A stretch of DNA of 64,000 bases, taken from Pasteurellaceae bacterium. Lineage in GTDB: Bacteria; Pseudomonadota; Gammaproteobacteria; Enterobacterales; Pasteurellaceae. The translations under genes were made by a program, and so were the position numbers. Below are positions 25,652 through 34,966 of the stretch, piece after piece. Numbering within the stretch: position 1 is the first letter of the stretch; every line of letters starts with the position of its first letter. The stretch lies in assembly GCA_030527795.1 (NCBI GenBank), contig JAUNAB010000010.1, positions 1 to 64,000 on the forward strand. Direction: 5' to 3'. The notes under the pieces are model-generated. The model did not search any database and was not told where the DNA came from. It worked only from the letters and a program-made list of their open reading frames with translations.

Positions 25652-26803
25652 TTATAATCCTGCGGCAGCACGCAATTGTGCCGCTTTATCAGTTTTTTCC
25701 CACGGAAATTGTTCGCGACCAAAATGACCGTATGCCGCAGTTTGGCGGTAGATCGGTTGGATTAAATCTAACATTTTAATTAATCCATAAGGGCGTAAAT
25801 CAAAGAACTCGCGGACTAAATTGACTAACACGTCATTGCTGATTTTGCCCGTGCCGAAGGTTTCAAGCATAATTGAGGTCGGATCTGCTACCCCAATCGC
25901 ATAAGAAAGTTGAATTTCACAGCGATCTGCAAGCCCTGCAGCAACGATATTTTTAGCCACATAGCGAGCAGCATAGGCGGCAGAGCGGTCAACTTTTGAC
26001 GGATCTTTGCCTGAGAATGCACCACCACCGTGACGTGCCGCACCACCGTAGGTATCAACAATAATTTTACGACCCGTTAAACCACAATCTCCCATTGGGC
26101 CACCAATCACAAAACGTCCTGTTGGGTTGATGAAGTATTTGGTTTCTTTTGTTAGCCATTTGCTTGGTAAAATAGGTTTGATGATTTCTTCCATTACGCC
26201 TTCAACGAGATCCGCTTGGGTGACGCTATCACAATGTTGTGTAGATAAAACTACCGCATCAATGCCCACAATTTGATTATTTTCATATTTAAAGGTGAGC
26301 TGGCTTTTGGCATCAGGACGCAACCAAGGTAAAATATTTTCTTTACGAACTTTGGCTTGGCGTTCCATTAGACGATGGGCATAAGTGATTGCCGCAGGCA
26401 TTAGCACATCGGTTTCATTGGTCGCATAACCAAACATAATGCCTTGATCGCCTGCACCTTGATCAAGAGGATTCTCACGGTCAACACCTTGATTAATATC
26501 AGATGATTGTTTGCCAATAGCGTTGAGTACGGCACAAGAATGCCCGTCAAAGCCCATTTCTGACGTCGTATAACCAATATCACAAATGACTTGGCGTGCT
26601 AAATTTTCAATATCAACCCAAGCTGAAGTGGTAATTTCACCGCCCACCAATGCCATTCCTGTTTTTACATAGGTTTCACAAGCGACACGCGCTTTGGGAT
26701 CTTGTTTTAGAATTTCATCAAGTACCGCATCAGAAATTTGATCGGCAATTTTATCTGGATGTCCCTCGGACACTGATTCTGAAGTAAATAAATACGTAGA
26801 CAT
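25652..26803 (-). CDS. metK: S-adenosylmethionine synthetase
   Basis: This 383-aa protein (E. coli 384) forms SAM from ATP and methionine. It has [18 protein letters not shown] at the N-terminus, the [15 protein letters not shown]-binding loop and [23 protein letters not shown]. It acts as a cytoplasmic tetramer with Mg2+ and K+. Two MetJ box-like octamers lie 28 bp upstream of the start, over the promoter, so methionine/SAM repression is expected. luxS, which recycles the SAM methylation by-product, also lies in this window at 54.4 kb. Confidence 0.98.
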   Translation of the reverse strand: MSTYLFTSESVSEGHPDKIADQISDAVLDEILKQDPKARVACETYVKTGMALVGGEITTSAWVDIENLARQVICDIGYTTSEMGFDGHSCAVLNAIGKQSSDINQGVDRENPLDQGAGDQGIMFGYATNETDVLMPAAITYAHRLMERQAKVRKENILPWLRPDAKSQLTFKYENNQIVGIDAVVLSTQHCDSVTQADLVEGVMEEIIKPILPSKWLTKETKYFINPTGRFVIGGPMGDCGLTGRKIIVDTYGGAARHGGGAFSGKDPSKVDRSAAYAARYVAKNIVAAGLADRCEIQLSYAIGVADPTSIMLETFGTGKISNDVLVNLVREFFDLRPYGLIKMLDLIQPIYRQTAAYGHFGREQFPWEKTDKAAQLRAAAGL

Positions 26804-26831
26804 AAATTTGATAACCTAGTTTAAGATTTTT

Positions 26832-26847
26832 AGAAGTGTAGACGTCT
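26832..26847 (-). promoter_or_regulatory. Tandem MetJ (met) boxes upstream of metK
   Basis: The perfect consensus met box AGACGTCT (26840-26847) directly abuts AGAAGTGT (26832-26839, 5 of 8 matches). MetJ binds tandem 8-bp boxes with SAM as co-repressor. A TATTAT/TATATT -10 candidate on the minus strand overlaps the right edge. Confidence 0.85.
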
Positions 26848-26893
26848 ATAATATAGTTTTTGAGCAAAGAAAGCAATTTTTATCTTTTCCAAA

Positions 26894-26913
26894 AATACTC
26901 GTTAACGAGTATT
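26894..26913. promoter_or_regulatory. Perfect 20-bp palindrome between metK and yagU (TrpR-box-like)
   Basis: AATACTCGTTAACGAGTATT reads the same on both strands. It resembles the TrpR operator core ACTAGTTAACTAGT with two symmetric changes. No tryptophan gene adjoins it, so the regulator is uncertain. The rest of the 26804-27134 gap is AT-rich, with the met boxes and a yagU promoter candidate (TTGATT 27036-27041, TAAAAT 27058-27063, 16-bp spacer). Confidence 0.6.
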
Positions 26914-27097
26914 GGATAAATGCGCTTTGAGTATATTTCAACAGTAAAATCAGGTTTGGTTCTTTTTAAAACAGAAATATATTAATAAATATTCTTTTTT
27001 GTTAAGGTTTTGTAAAGTAAATAATTCTTTTGTTCTTGATTTTTTCTTAATTAGGTCTAAAATTATTAATGACATTTTTCATGTCGTAAGTATCTAT

Positions 27098-27149
27098 TGA
27101 GGTTTATTATGTTAATGAATAAATGAGGTTTATTATGTTAATGAATAAA
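27098..27149 (+). repeat. Exact 26-bp tandem duplication of the yagU start region
   Basis: TGAGGTTTATTATGTTAATG plus AATAAA occurs twice, head to tail (27098-27123 and 27124-27149), including the start codon. The first copy encodes only MLMNK and then a TGA stop formed at the junction (27109-27126). The second copy carries the functional start. Confidence 0.95.
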
Positions 27150-27689
27150 ATTAATGTCCGAATTTTAATTTGGGCTACGTTTATCGGTGGATTCATCAGT
27201 TCTTTAGTAAAATCTGGTACTGAGGCAAATATGCCACCACGTGTTGCTGGCGAAATTTCGCCTCCAGCGGCGAATATTGATGCCTGGCTAGGTTGGCTAG
27301 GCATTAATTCTCATTCTTTAGATTATGTTTATCAAGGTCATACTATTCCTGGTGCAGTGATGCTGTATCACTGGGGATTTAGTTTTGTGTTCGCCTTTGT
27401 TTATGTGTTATGGAGTATGTACTCTCCAAAAATCCGTCTTTGGTACGGTGCATTATATGGTATTTTAATTACTATCGTGATGCATGGATTTTTAATTCCT
27501 GTATTAGGATTTAGACATCCTGCATATTTGCCAAATGGCGAAACAGGTTGGTTATGGAATATGAATGGTTACGAATTCTGGAGTGAATTAGTTGGTCATA
27601 TTTGTTGGTCTGTTTCCATTGAAGTCAGCTTAATCGCAGTACTTGCTTATTATGCGAAACCAATACAAGGCTATTGGGCGAATAAATAA
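27135..27689 (+). CDS. yagU: YagU family inner-membrane protein (DUF1440)
   Basis: The start at ATG 27135 lies in the second copy of a 26-bp duplication. The 184-aa product matches E. coli YagU: ILIWATFIGGFISSLVKSGTEANMPPR with a helix and a conserved glutamate, the periplasmic segment AANIDAWLGWLGI, and three further membrane helices (about residues 77-95, 101-120, 154-172). YagU contributes to acid resistance in E. coli; its biochemical function is unknown. It is a single gene ending at a paired CCGCGG terminator. Confidence 0.88.
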   Translation: MLMNKINVRILIWATFIGGFISSLVKSGTEANMPPRVAGEISPPAANIDAWLGWLGINSHSLDYVYQGHTIPGAVMLYHWGFSFVFAFVYVLWSMYSPKIRLWYGALYGILITIVMHGFLIPVLGFRHPAYLPNGETGWLWNMNGYEFWSELVGHICWSVSIEVSLIAVLAYYAKPIQGYWANK

Positions 27690-27702
27690 GTTATTTTTTA
27701 AT

Positions 27703-27748
27703 AAAACCGCGGTCAAAAATTCGTTCATTTTTTTGACCGCGGTTTTTT
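27703..27748. repeat. Paired ACCGCGGTC terminator element
   Basis: AAAACCGCGGTC and GACCGCGGTTTTTT arms flank AAAAATTCGTTCATTTTTTT. It lies between convergent yagU and ilvC and ends yagU. Confidence 0.9.
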
Positions 27749-27761
27749 ATGATGGCTATTT

Positions 27762-27787
27762 AAAAAAGACCGCATAAAGCGGTCTTT
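27762..27787 (-). terminator. ilvC terminator
   Basis: AAAGACCGC / GCGGTCTTT stem with an ATAAA loop; the A-run on its left gives a T-run for leftward ilvC transcription. Confidence 0.85.
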
Positions 27788-27792
27788 CATAT

Positions 27793-29274
27793 TTATGCTT
27801 GTGAAGAAATGCGTTTCATATCCGTCATATAACCACGCAATTCTTGACCAATGTATTCAATCGGATGATTACGAATCGCATCATTCACATCGCGTAAGGT
27901 GATGTTGTCAATTTCAACGGTTGGGGTTGGTTCGCCAATATCGCCACGTTGTAATTGAGGTACTAATTTTTCGCGCATAATCGGCTCTGCCACGTTAGCA
28001 AATAAATAGTTACCATATTCTGCGGTGTCAGAAATAACCACGTTCATTTCGTATAAACGTTTACGTGCAATGGTATTGGCGATTAATGGCAATTCGTGCA
28101 ATGATTCATAGTAAGCAGATTCTTCATAGATACCACTTGCGACCATAGTATCAAAGGCTAATTCCACGCCAGCTTTTACCATGGCAACCATCAATACGCC
28201 ATTATCAAAGTATTCTTGTTCGCTGATTTTTATGCCGTCTGCTTTTGGTGCATTTTCGAAGGCTGTTTTACCTGTCGCTTCACGCCATTTTAATAAGTTC
28301 GCATCACCATTTGCCCAATCTTCCATCATAACGCGTGAGAATTCGCCACTGATAATATCATCCATATGTTTTTTGAATAAGAAACCGAGTTCTACTTTGA
28401 TTTCTTCAGCTAATTCAAATGCACGTAGTTTTGCACTATTTGAGAGACGATCCATCATTAAGGTGATCCCACCTTGTTTTAAGGCTTCAGTAATGGTTTC
28501 CCAACCAAATTGAATTAATTTGCCTGCATAAGCAGGGTCTTTACCATCAGCGATTAATTTGTCGTAGCATAAAATTGAACCTGCTTGCAACATACCGCAT
28601 AAAATGGTTTGTTCACCCATTAAGTCTGATTTTACTTCAGCAACAAATGATGATTCAAGTACGCCTGCACGGTGACCGCCCGTTGCAGCAGCCCACGCTT
28701 TTGCAATCGCCAAGCCTTCGCCTTTAGGGTCATTTTCAGGGTGAACTGCGATTAAGGTTGGTACACCGAAACCACGTTTATATTCTTCGCGAACTTCTGT
28801 GCCAGGGCATTTTGGCGCCACCATTACAACGGTTAAATCAGGACGAATTTGTTCGCCTACTTCAACGATATTTAAACCGTGGGAATAGCCTAATGCTGCA
28901 CCTTGTTTCATTAAGCCCATCACATCGGCGATCACTTTTGAATGTTGTTTATCTGGGGTTAAATTGATAACTAAATCTGCACTTGGAATTAATTCTTGAT
29001 AAGTCCCTACTTTGAAACCATTTTCGGTTGCACGTTGGAATGATGCACGTTTTTCTGCAATCGCTTCTGGGCGTAAGGCATAACTAATATCTAATCCAGA
29101 ATCACGCATATTTAACCCTTGGTTTAAACCTTGGGCACCACAGCCGACGATGACAATTTTTTTCCCTTTTAGAAAATTTGCTTCATCTGCAAATTCATTT
29201 CGATCCATAAAGCGACAGCGACCTAATTGGTCAAGCTGTTGACGTAGATTTAACGTATTGAAATAGTTAGCCAT
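27793..29274 (-). CDS. ilvC: Ketol-acid reductoisomerase (class II)
   Basis: This 493-aa enzyme, the long enterobacterial class II form (E. coli 491), catalyses the isomerisation and NADPH reduction step of valine and isoleucine synthesis. The Rossmann motif [32 protein letters not shown] lies near residues 34-65, followed by duplicated KARI domains with the acidic Mg2+ ligands ([13 protein letters not shown], the EEIKVE region). A good leftward promoter lies upstream. No ilvY gene is adjacent in this window. Confidence 0.98.
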   Translation of the reverse strand: MANYFNTLNLRQQLDQLGRCRFMDRNEFADEANFLKGKKIVIVGCGAQGLNQGLNMRDSGLDISYALRPEAIAEKRASFQRATENGFKVGTYQELIPSADLVINLTPDKQHSKVIADVMGLMKQGAALGYSHGLNIVEVGEQIRPDLTVVMVAPKCPGTEVREEYKRGFGVPTLIAVHPENDPKGEGLAIAKAWAAATGGHRAGVLESSFVAEVKSDLMGEQTILCGMLQAGSILCYDKLIADGKDPAYAGKLIQFGWETITEALKQGGITLMMDRLSNSAKLRAFELAEEIKVELGFLFKKHMDDIISGEFSRVMMEDWANGDANLLKWREATGKTAFENAPKADGIKISEQEYFDNGVLMVAMVKAGVELAFDTMVASGIYEESAYYESLHELPLIANTIARKRLYEMNVVISDTAEYGNYLFANVAEPIMREKLVPQLQRGDIGEPTPTVEIDNITLRDVNDAIRNHPIEYIGQELRGYMTDMKRISSQA

Positions 29275-29326
29275 TTTGGGTTTCCTTTAATATTACTAGG
29301 TGAAAGTTAAAAAAGTGATACTTTGC

Positions 29327-29354
29327 ATTATACACACTTTTGTTATGGCGTAAA
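29327..29354 (-). promoter_or_regulatory. ilvC promoter
   Basis: On the minus strand, TTTACG (29349-29354), a 16-bp spacer and TATAAT (29327-29332) precede ilvC by about 50 bp. A TTGATA-T-TATCAA palindrome (29355-29367) abuts the -35 element and may be an activator or repressor site. The rest of the 29275-29607 gap is AT-rich, with no gene or clear terminator. Confidence 0.7.
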
Positions 29355-29607
29355 TTGATATTATCAACATTTATTAGGCTAAAATGTTTATTTTATAGGA
29401 TTGAGGTTTCGCTGGTTGGAGAAGCTAGTTGTGGGCAAGATGAGGTAATCGTTATTTGAATAAGAATCTATATAAATATATGAAGGTTTCTTGTTTAAAT
29501 GTCATTATAGTAAGAATATGCCAATAAATAATTTATTTTGAGTGCTATTTGGGTATATTAAATACTAAAAGAATCTTGGTTACCGCTATTATGACATGAT
29601 GATTCCA

Positions 29608-30126
29608 TTATTCATATATTAAGGGTTTTAATGCGCTAATACAATGTTCAACAACTTTTTCAACAGAGCCATTAATATCAATGGTAATTATACCAGACTC
29701 ATTATATCCAGGTATTTCAAGCGTTTCGAACTGACTACGCAGTATTTCTTCTTTCATAAAATGTCCTTTACGATTTTGCATTCGTTTTAATATTAAATTA
29801 AAATCACCATTTAGAAAAATAAAATATATATTTTTATTGCCCGCACGTATCTGATCACGATATTGCTTTTTTAAAGCTGAACAAATAATAATACCTGCTT
29901 CGCTTTTTTGTTCTAAGCTAAATGCAGCATCATTAATTCTCTCTAGCCAAGGAACGCGATCTTCATCATTAAGCGGTTGCTTATTCTTCATTTTGATAAT
30001 ATTAGAGCGTGGATGAAGGTCATCGCCATCAATAAATTTAAGATTTAATTGATGTGCAACTTCTAGTCCTATAGTGGTCTTACCTGTGCCCGATACTCCC
30101 ATCAAAATAAAACTTTGACCTTTCAT
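29608..30126 (-). CDS. idnK: Gluconokinase (IdnK/GntK)
   Basis: This 172-aa enzyme phosphorylates D-gluconate to 6-phosphogluconate, feeding the pentose-phosphate or Entner-Doudoroff routes. Walker A is GVSGTGKTT (10-18); the family motifs DGDDLHPRSNIIKMKNKQPLNDEDRVPWL and IICSALKKQYRD are intact. It diverges from idnD-idnO-idnT, as in the E. coli idn locus (idnK opposite idnDOTR), so it is called idnK rather than gntK. It looks functional, whereas two of the three divergent genes are broken. Confidence 0.92.
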   Translation of the reverse strand: MKGQSFILMGVSGTGKTTIGLEVAHQLNLKFIDGDDLHPRSNIIKMKNKQPLNDEDRVPWLERINDAAFSLEQKSEAGIIICSALKKQYRDQIRAGNKNIYFIFLNGDFNLILKRMQNRKGHFMKEEILRSQFETLEIPGYNESGIITIDINGSVEKVVEHCISALKPLIYE

Positions 30127-30202
30127 TATAAAACTCCTTAGTTTCTATTTATTACTACTATATCGGTAAATTATTTTTTGAGTTATCTGTAATATTTAAA
30201 TT

Positions 30203-30218
30203 TGTGAAGTAAATCACA
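30203..30218. promoter_or_regulatory. Perfect CRP site in the idnK/idnD gap
   Basis: TGTGA-AGTAAA-TCACA is a perfect match to the CRP half-sites with the 6-bp spacer. It lies between divergent idnK and idnD and would give cAMP-CRP activation of both. Confidence 0.88.
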
Positions 30219-30334
30219 AAGATTTTTTATTTTTCATAAATTAATTTTTTTAGGAACTACAAAATAATTTGAAGTCTATCATAAATATTGGAACTCTATA
30301 GGAAAATAAATTTACCATAATAGTATTATGGAGT

Positions 30335-30350
30335 ATGTTATCAATAACAT
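30335..30350. promoter_or_regulatory. GntR/IdnR-type operator
   Basis: ATGTTA-TCAA-TAACAT is a perfect palindrome of the E. coli GntR/IdnR operator type (ATGTTA-N4-TAACAT). It lies 24 bp upstream of the original idnD start and is expected to give gluconate/idonate-responsive control by a LacI-type regulator not encoded in this window. Confidence 0.75.
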
Positions 30351-30374
30351 ATCACTATATTAATAGGTAAGCTC

Positions 30375-31411
30375 ATGATAAAAAAACTTTATCTTGTGTT
30401 GTTAATTCGGTTCAGAATGTTGGCGTGATTGAACAAGAATTACAATATGATTGTAATGATCCTCATCATACACTTGTACAGATTCTCCGCGGAGGTATTT
30501 GTGGTTCAGATTTACACTATTATCAACACGGAAAAATTGGTAATTATCAAGTTCAGCATCCAATGGTGTTAGGGCATGAAGTTATTGGAAAGGTTGTTAA
30601 AACGAATGCGCTAGATTTAAAAGTAGGGCAGAAAGTTGCAATAAATCCAAGTAAACCTTGCTTAAAATGTAAATATTGCCTAAGTGGAGACACCAATTAA
30701 TGTGAAACAATGCGCTTTTTGGGTTCAGCAATGTATAACCCGCATGTTGATGGTGGATTCACTCAGTTTAAAATTGTGGACAATACACAATGTATTGTTT
30801 ATCCACAAGATGCTGCTGATGAAATAATGGTGTTTGCTGAGCCATTGGCAGTATGTATTCATGCGGTAAATCAAGCTGGTAATTTGCAGGGTAAGCGAGT
30901 TTTTGTGTCTGGAGTTGGTCCGATTGGTTGCTTAACCGTTGCTGTAGCTAAAGCTCAGGGCGCATCAGAAATTGTGGTAGCAGATTTAAGCCAACGCTGT
31001 TTAGATATCGCATTGCAAATGGGGGCTGATAAGGCGTTACTTGCTAATGATGATTTTACTAAATATCAGCAACATAAAAGCGAGTTTGATATTTCATTTG
31101 AAGCGTCTGGTCATTTTTTATCTATTGAGCGTTGTTTATCTGTAACTAGAGCGCGTGGCATTATTGTTCAAATTGGTATGGGAGGAAATATACCAGAGTT
31201 TCCTGTTATGACAATGATTGCTAAGGAAATTAGTTGGAGAGGTTCATTTCGTTTTATAAATGAATTTAATATAGCGGTAGATTGGATTGCGAATGGAAAA
31301 ATTGATCCGTTACCTTTGTTATCTGCAACATTCCCATTTGAACAGCTTGAGCAAGCATTACAGATTGCAGGAAATAAGCAACAAATTTCTAAGGTTCAAC
31401 TTACTTTCTAA
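30375..31411 (+). pseudogene. idnD: L-idonate 5-dehydrogenase, broken by frameshift and nonsense codon
   Basis: The conserved zinc alcohol dehydrogenase sequence is readable almost throughout: LSCVVNSV..., RGGICGSDLHYYQHGKIGNYQVQHPMVLGHEVIGKV, NPSKPCLKCKYCLSGDTN, then MRFLGSAMYNPHVDGGF...VSGVGPIGCL...KVQLTF. The frame from ATG 30375 is lost at a run of seven A (30380-30386); eight would give MIKKTLSCVV. Within the body a TAA (30698-30700) stands where E. coli IdnD has glutamine (CAA to TAA) before the structural-zinc cysteine. The enzyme oxidises L-idonate to 5-ketogluconate; here it should be inactive. Confidence 0.9.
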
Positions 31412-31431
31412 TAAATTTTACTGGAGACTTT

Positions 31432-32196
31432 ATGAACGATCTTTTCTCTTTACAAAATAAAAGGGTATTGATTACGGGGTCAACTCGAGGAATTGGTTTA
31501 TTGCTAGCTCAAGGAGTAGCTAGTTATGGTGCTAAAGTAATTATTAATGGTACTCATCAAGATAAAGTAGATGAAGTAGTGAAAGACTTGTGTAATCAGG
31601 GTTTCAAAGCTTATGGATTTGCTTTTGATGTTACTAATACCCCTGCGCTACAGCAAGCAGTTGACTATATTGAACAGAATATAGGAGCGATAGATGTGCT
31701 AATTAATAATGCAGGGATTCAACGTCGCCATCCATTTTGCGAGTTTCCAGAGCAGGACTTTGACGATATTATAAATGTTAATCAAAAAGCAGTATTTATG
31801 TTATCGCAAGCCGTAGCTCGTTATATGGTTAAACGGCAATACGGTAAAATCATTAATATTGGTTCAATGCAAAGTGAGCTTGGGCGCGATACGATTACGC
31901 CTTATGCAGCCTCTAAAGGAGCTGTAAAAATGTTGACTCGTGGAATGTGTGTAGAGTTAGCACGATATAATATTCAAGTAAATGGAGTTGCCCCTGGATA
32001 TTTTAAAACGGAACTTACTAAGCCTTTGGTTGAAAATAAAGAATTTAGTAATTGGCTATGTAAACGTACTCCCGCAGCTCGTTGGGGGGAGCCAGAAGAA
32101 TTAATTGGTACAGTGGTATTTTTAGCCTCAAAAGCCGCTGATTTTGTTAATGGCCAGCTTATTTTTGTAGATGGTGGAATGTTAGTAGCGGTCTAG
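31432..32196 (+). CDS. idnO: Gluconate 5-dehydrogenase (IdnO)
   Basis: This 254-aa short-chain dehydrogenase reduces 5-keto-D-gluconate to D-gluconate. The cofactor motif TGSTRGIGLLLA lies near residues 16-27, with NNAGIQ near 88. The catalytic Ser is in INIGSMQSE and YxxxK in PYAASKGAVKM. The length matches E. coli IdnO (254). It follows idnD after 20 bp and precedes idnT by 9 bp. It is intact, but its upstream substrate supply (IdnD) and uptake (IdnT) look broken. Confidence 0.95.
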   Translation: MNDLFSLQNKRVLITGSTRGIGLLLAQGVASYGAKVIINGTHQDKVDEVVKDLCNQGFKAYGFAFDVTNTPALQQAVDYIEQNIGAIDVLINNAGIQRRHPFCEFPEQDFDDIINVNQKAVFMLSQAVARYMVKRQYGKIINIGSMQSELGRDTITPYAASKGAVKMLTRGMCVELARYNIQVNGVAPGYFKTELTKPLVENKEFSNWLCKRTPAARWGEPEELIGTVVFLASKAADFVNGQLIFVDGGMLVAV

Positions 32197-32205
32197 GAGA
32201 GCATT

Positions 32206-33554
32206 ATGTTGATTTTTATTCTTATCGCATCAATTGCAATACTATTAATATTGATTATTCGTTTCAAAGTACATGCTTTTGTTGCATTATTAATTGTGAG
32301 TTTACTTACCGCACCTGTGACAGGTATTCCTATTAATAAAATTTTACCAACTTTATTATCAGGTTTTGGTAATACTCTTGCTTCTGTTGCTTTATTAGTA
32401 GGTTTAGGGGCAATGATTGGTCGTTTATTGGAAATTACAGGTGGAGCAAAAGTGTTAGCGGACACTTTGATTAATCAGTTTGGTGAAAAAAAGGCGCCAT
32501 TGGCACTTGGAGTTGCTTCATTTCTATTTGGTTTCCCAATATTTTTTGATGCTGGGCTAGTAGTAATGTTGCCGATTATTTTTAGTGTTGCTAAACAATT
32601 TGGAGGATCTCTTTACCGTTATGCATTCCCTGCGGCGGGTGCATTTGCTGTCACACATGCTTTCTTACCTCCTCATCCAGGTCCTGTTGCTTCAGGTGAT
32701 TTATTGGGCGCTAATATTGGTTTATTAACAATTGTCAGTGTGATTATTGCGATTCCAACATGGTATTTTTCTGCATATTTGTATGGATTGTTTTTAGGAA
32801 GAAAATTCAAACTTAATTTACCTAAATCCTTTTTGAATGCAATGCCAATTAATGATACGGCTGTATTGAACCCACCTAGCTTTAAAAAAGTATTACTCAT
32901 CTTATTGTTACCACTTGTATTAATTATGCTTGATACGGTACTTTATACTTTATCTATGGTAAAAATTATTGATGGTTCCCAGCTATGGGGCGAAAGTTTA
33001 CGGTTGTTAGGTAAAACGCCGGTCGCTTTATTAATTACGTTATTGGTGGCGATAATGTTGCTTAAAGAACAGCGTAGTTATGAACAAATAGAAAAAATTT
33101 GTGATAATGCATTAGGTCCAATTTGTGCAATAGTATTAGTTACTGGTGCTGGAGGTATGTTTGGAGGTGTATTACGTTCTAGTGGGATAGGAGATGAATT
33201 GGCTAATATGTTAAAAGATACTGGAATGCCAATAATCGTTGCAGCTTTTATTATTTCTACTGCATTACGTGTTGCACAAGGGTCATCGACCGTAGCAATT
33301 ACCACTACTGCTGCACTTATTGCACTAATGATTGCTTCGACAACAGGTTTAAGTCAGCTTGATCTTTGTTTTATTGTGATTTCAATTGCATCGGGTGCAA
33401 CGGTGCTTGCTCATGTTAACGATAGTGGTTTTGGCTAGTTAGTCGATTTCTGGAAATTGATACCAAAACAATGTTTAAAACATGGACAATACAGGAGACA
33501 TTGATTGGTTTGGTCGGGTTTGCATTTGCATTAATTGGTAGTTGGATTTTTTGA
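32206..33554 (+). pseudogene. idnT: L-idonate/gluconate permease, C-terminal frameshift
   Basis: This gluconate:H+ symporter (GntP family) has about a dozen membrane helices. It is intact through SGATVLAHVNDSGF, then stops at TAG 33436-33438 after 410 residues. If one T is added to the T-run at 33429-33432, the frame continues W-L-V-S-R-F-L-E-I-D...TWTIQETLIGLVGFAFALIGSWIF to TGA 33552-33554, the expected GntP-family end. A single-base deletion therefore removes the last membrane helix. Activity of the truncated protein is doubtful. Confidence 0.88.
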
Positions 33555-33705
33555 ACCAAGATTTAAGTAAAATATAGAACCTTAGAGTTATTATTAATAG
33601 TCATTATTTATTAACCATAATAGTTTCAATTTAGGTTTCTATTAATTGCTTATTTTAACTTAATAAAATTATGTAGTGTTAATTATGACTGTATCTCAAT
33701 GAAAA

Positions 33706-33738
33706 AATATAGCCGAATTTTATCAATTTGGCTATATT
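33706..33738. terminator. Bidirectional terminator between idnT and infA
   Basis: AATATAGCC (33706-33714) and GGCTATATT (33730-33738) pair, extended by A-T pairs toward the loop; an A-run on the left gives a T-run for infA transcription. Confidence 0.75.
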
Positions 33739-33766
33739 CAATATGATTTTAGTTTGATAGGAAGAA

Positions 33767-33985
<219 letters not shown>

Positions 33986-34107
33986 TCATTCCTCTTGTGA
34001 AATTGATTAATCTCTTCTTTATCTAAAAGAGCGGTTCTTCAAAAGCGTATATTATAACCTGTTGTTGCACGATGCGAAAGTGCCAAGTTTAATTTTAGTA
34101 CAACCTT

Positions 34108-34941
34108 TTATTCTGGCTTAAAGGTAAGATGTCGTAATTGCTCAAAACCCCAACGATGCAAATTTTGTTGAAAACGTGCTTCTAACGCAAAAGGCTGGGT
34201 ATAAAAAATGATGTTCTGTTCGTTCGTTTTTGGTTTTTTAGTGTGGGGAGTCTGAGCGTTATCTAATACAAACTTGACGCGTTTTGCAATAGCATACCCT
34301 GGATCGTGAAAAAACTTAATTTGTGGTAAACAAAGTTGGATTTCATCTTTGATCAATGGAAAATGCGTACAGCCTAAAATTAAACTATCTAAATCAGGCA
34401 TATTAAGCCAAGGCGTTAGTTCGGCACGCAATGCTAATAAGTCAACGGACTCCCCTTGTAATTTTTTTTCAGCAATTTCAACTAACTTTGTACTCCCAAT
34501 TCTTTCTACTTGGCAATTTGATGCATAACGTTGAATTAAATCATCTACATAGGCACGTTTTACCGTGCCTTTGGTTGCCAGTAAGCCTATATGTTTTGTT
34601 TGTGATTGCTCTGCTGCCGGTTTGATTGCAGGCACGGTTCCTACGACGGGAATCGCAAATTTCTCTCGTAAGGCGGGTAGAACAACGGTACTGGCGGTGT
34701 TGCAGGCGATGACGATCAGATCAAGAGAATAGCTTTGATTAATTCGCTGACAGATTTGTAAGGTGCGTTCAATAATAGTTTGTTCGCTTTTTTCAGAATA
34801 GGGGAAAAAGGCGTTATCAAAACAATAGAGATAATGTGCTGTCGGTAATAGCGTTTTGACTTCTTTATATACACTAAATCCGCCGACGCCAGAATCGAAA
34901 AATAAAATGGTTGGTGGGTTCATAGCCTTTAAAAAATTCAT
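34108..34941 (-). CDS. murI: Glutamate racemase
   Basis: This enzyme supplies D-glutamate for peptidoglycan. Catalytic cysteines are in VIACNTAS and LILGCTHFP, with FFDSGVGG at the N-terminus. The call from 34941 gives 277 aa; a second ATG at 34923 ([15 protein letters not shown]) is closer to the usual family start, and neither has a clear ribosome site. The gene lies downstream of recG on the same strand, with a half CCGCGG element (34950-34961) just upstream of its start. Confidence 0.95.
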   Translation of the reverse strand: MNFLKAMNPPTILFFDSGVGGFSVYKEVKTLLPTAHYLYCFDNAFFPYSEKSEQTIIERTLQICQRINQSYSLDLIVIACNTASTVVLPALREKFAIPVVGTVPAIKPAAEQSQTKHIGLLATKGTVKRAYVDDLIQRYASNCQVERIGSTKLVEIAEKKLQGESVDLLALRAELTPWLNMPDLDSLILGCTHFPLIKDEIQLCLPQIKFFHDPGYAIAKRVKFVLDNAQTPHTKKPKTNEQNIIFYTQPFALEARFQQNLHRWGFEQLRHLTFKPE

Positions 34942-34966
34942 TGATTTTTGACCGCGGTTTTAGGGA

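Noticed and set aside
29275..29607. Possible small RNA or leader peptide between ilvC and idnK
   Set aside because: Only the ilvC promoter and an AT-rich palindrome are visible; no branched-chain-rich leader peptide or terminator was found.
33439..33554. Selenocysteine or programmed frameshift to read the idnT end
   Set aside because: No slippery heptamer with a downstream structure is evident, and idnD in the same operon is also broken, so simple decay is more likely.
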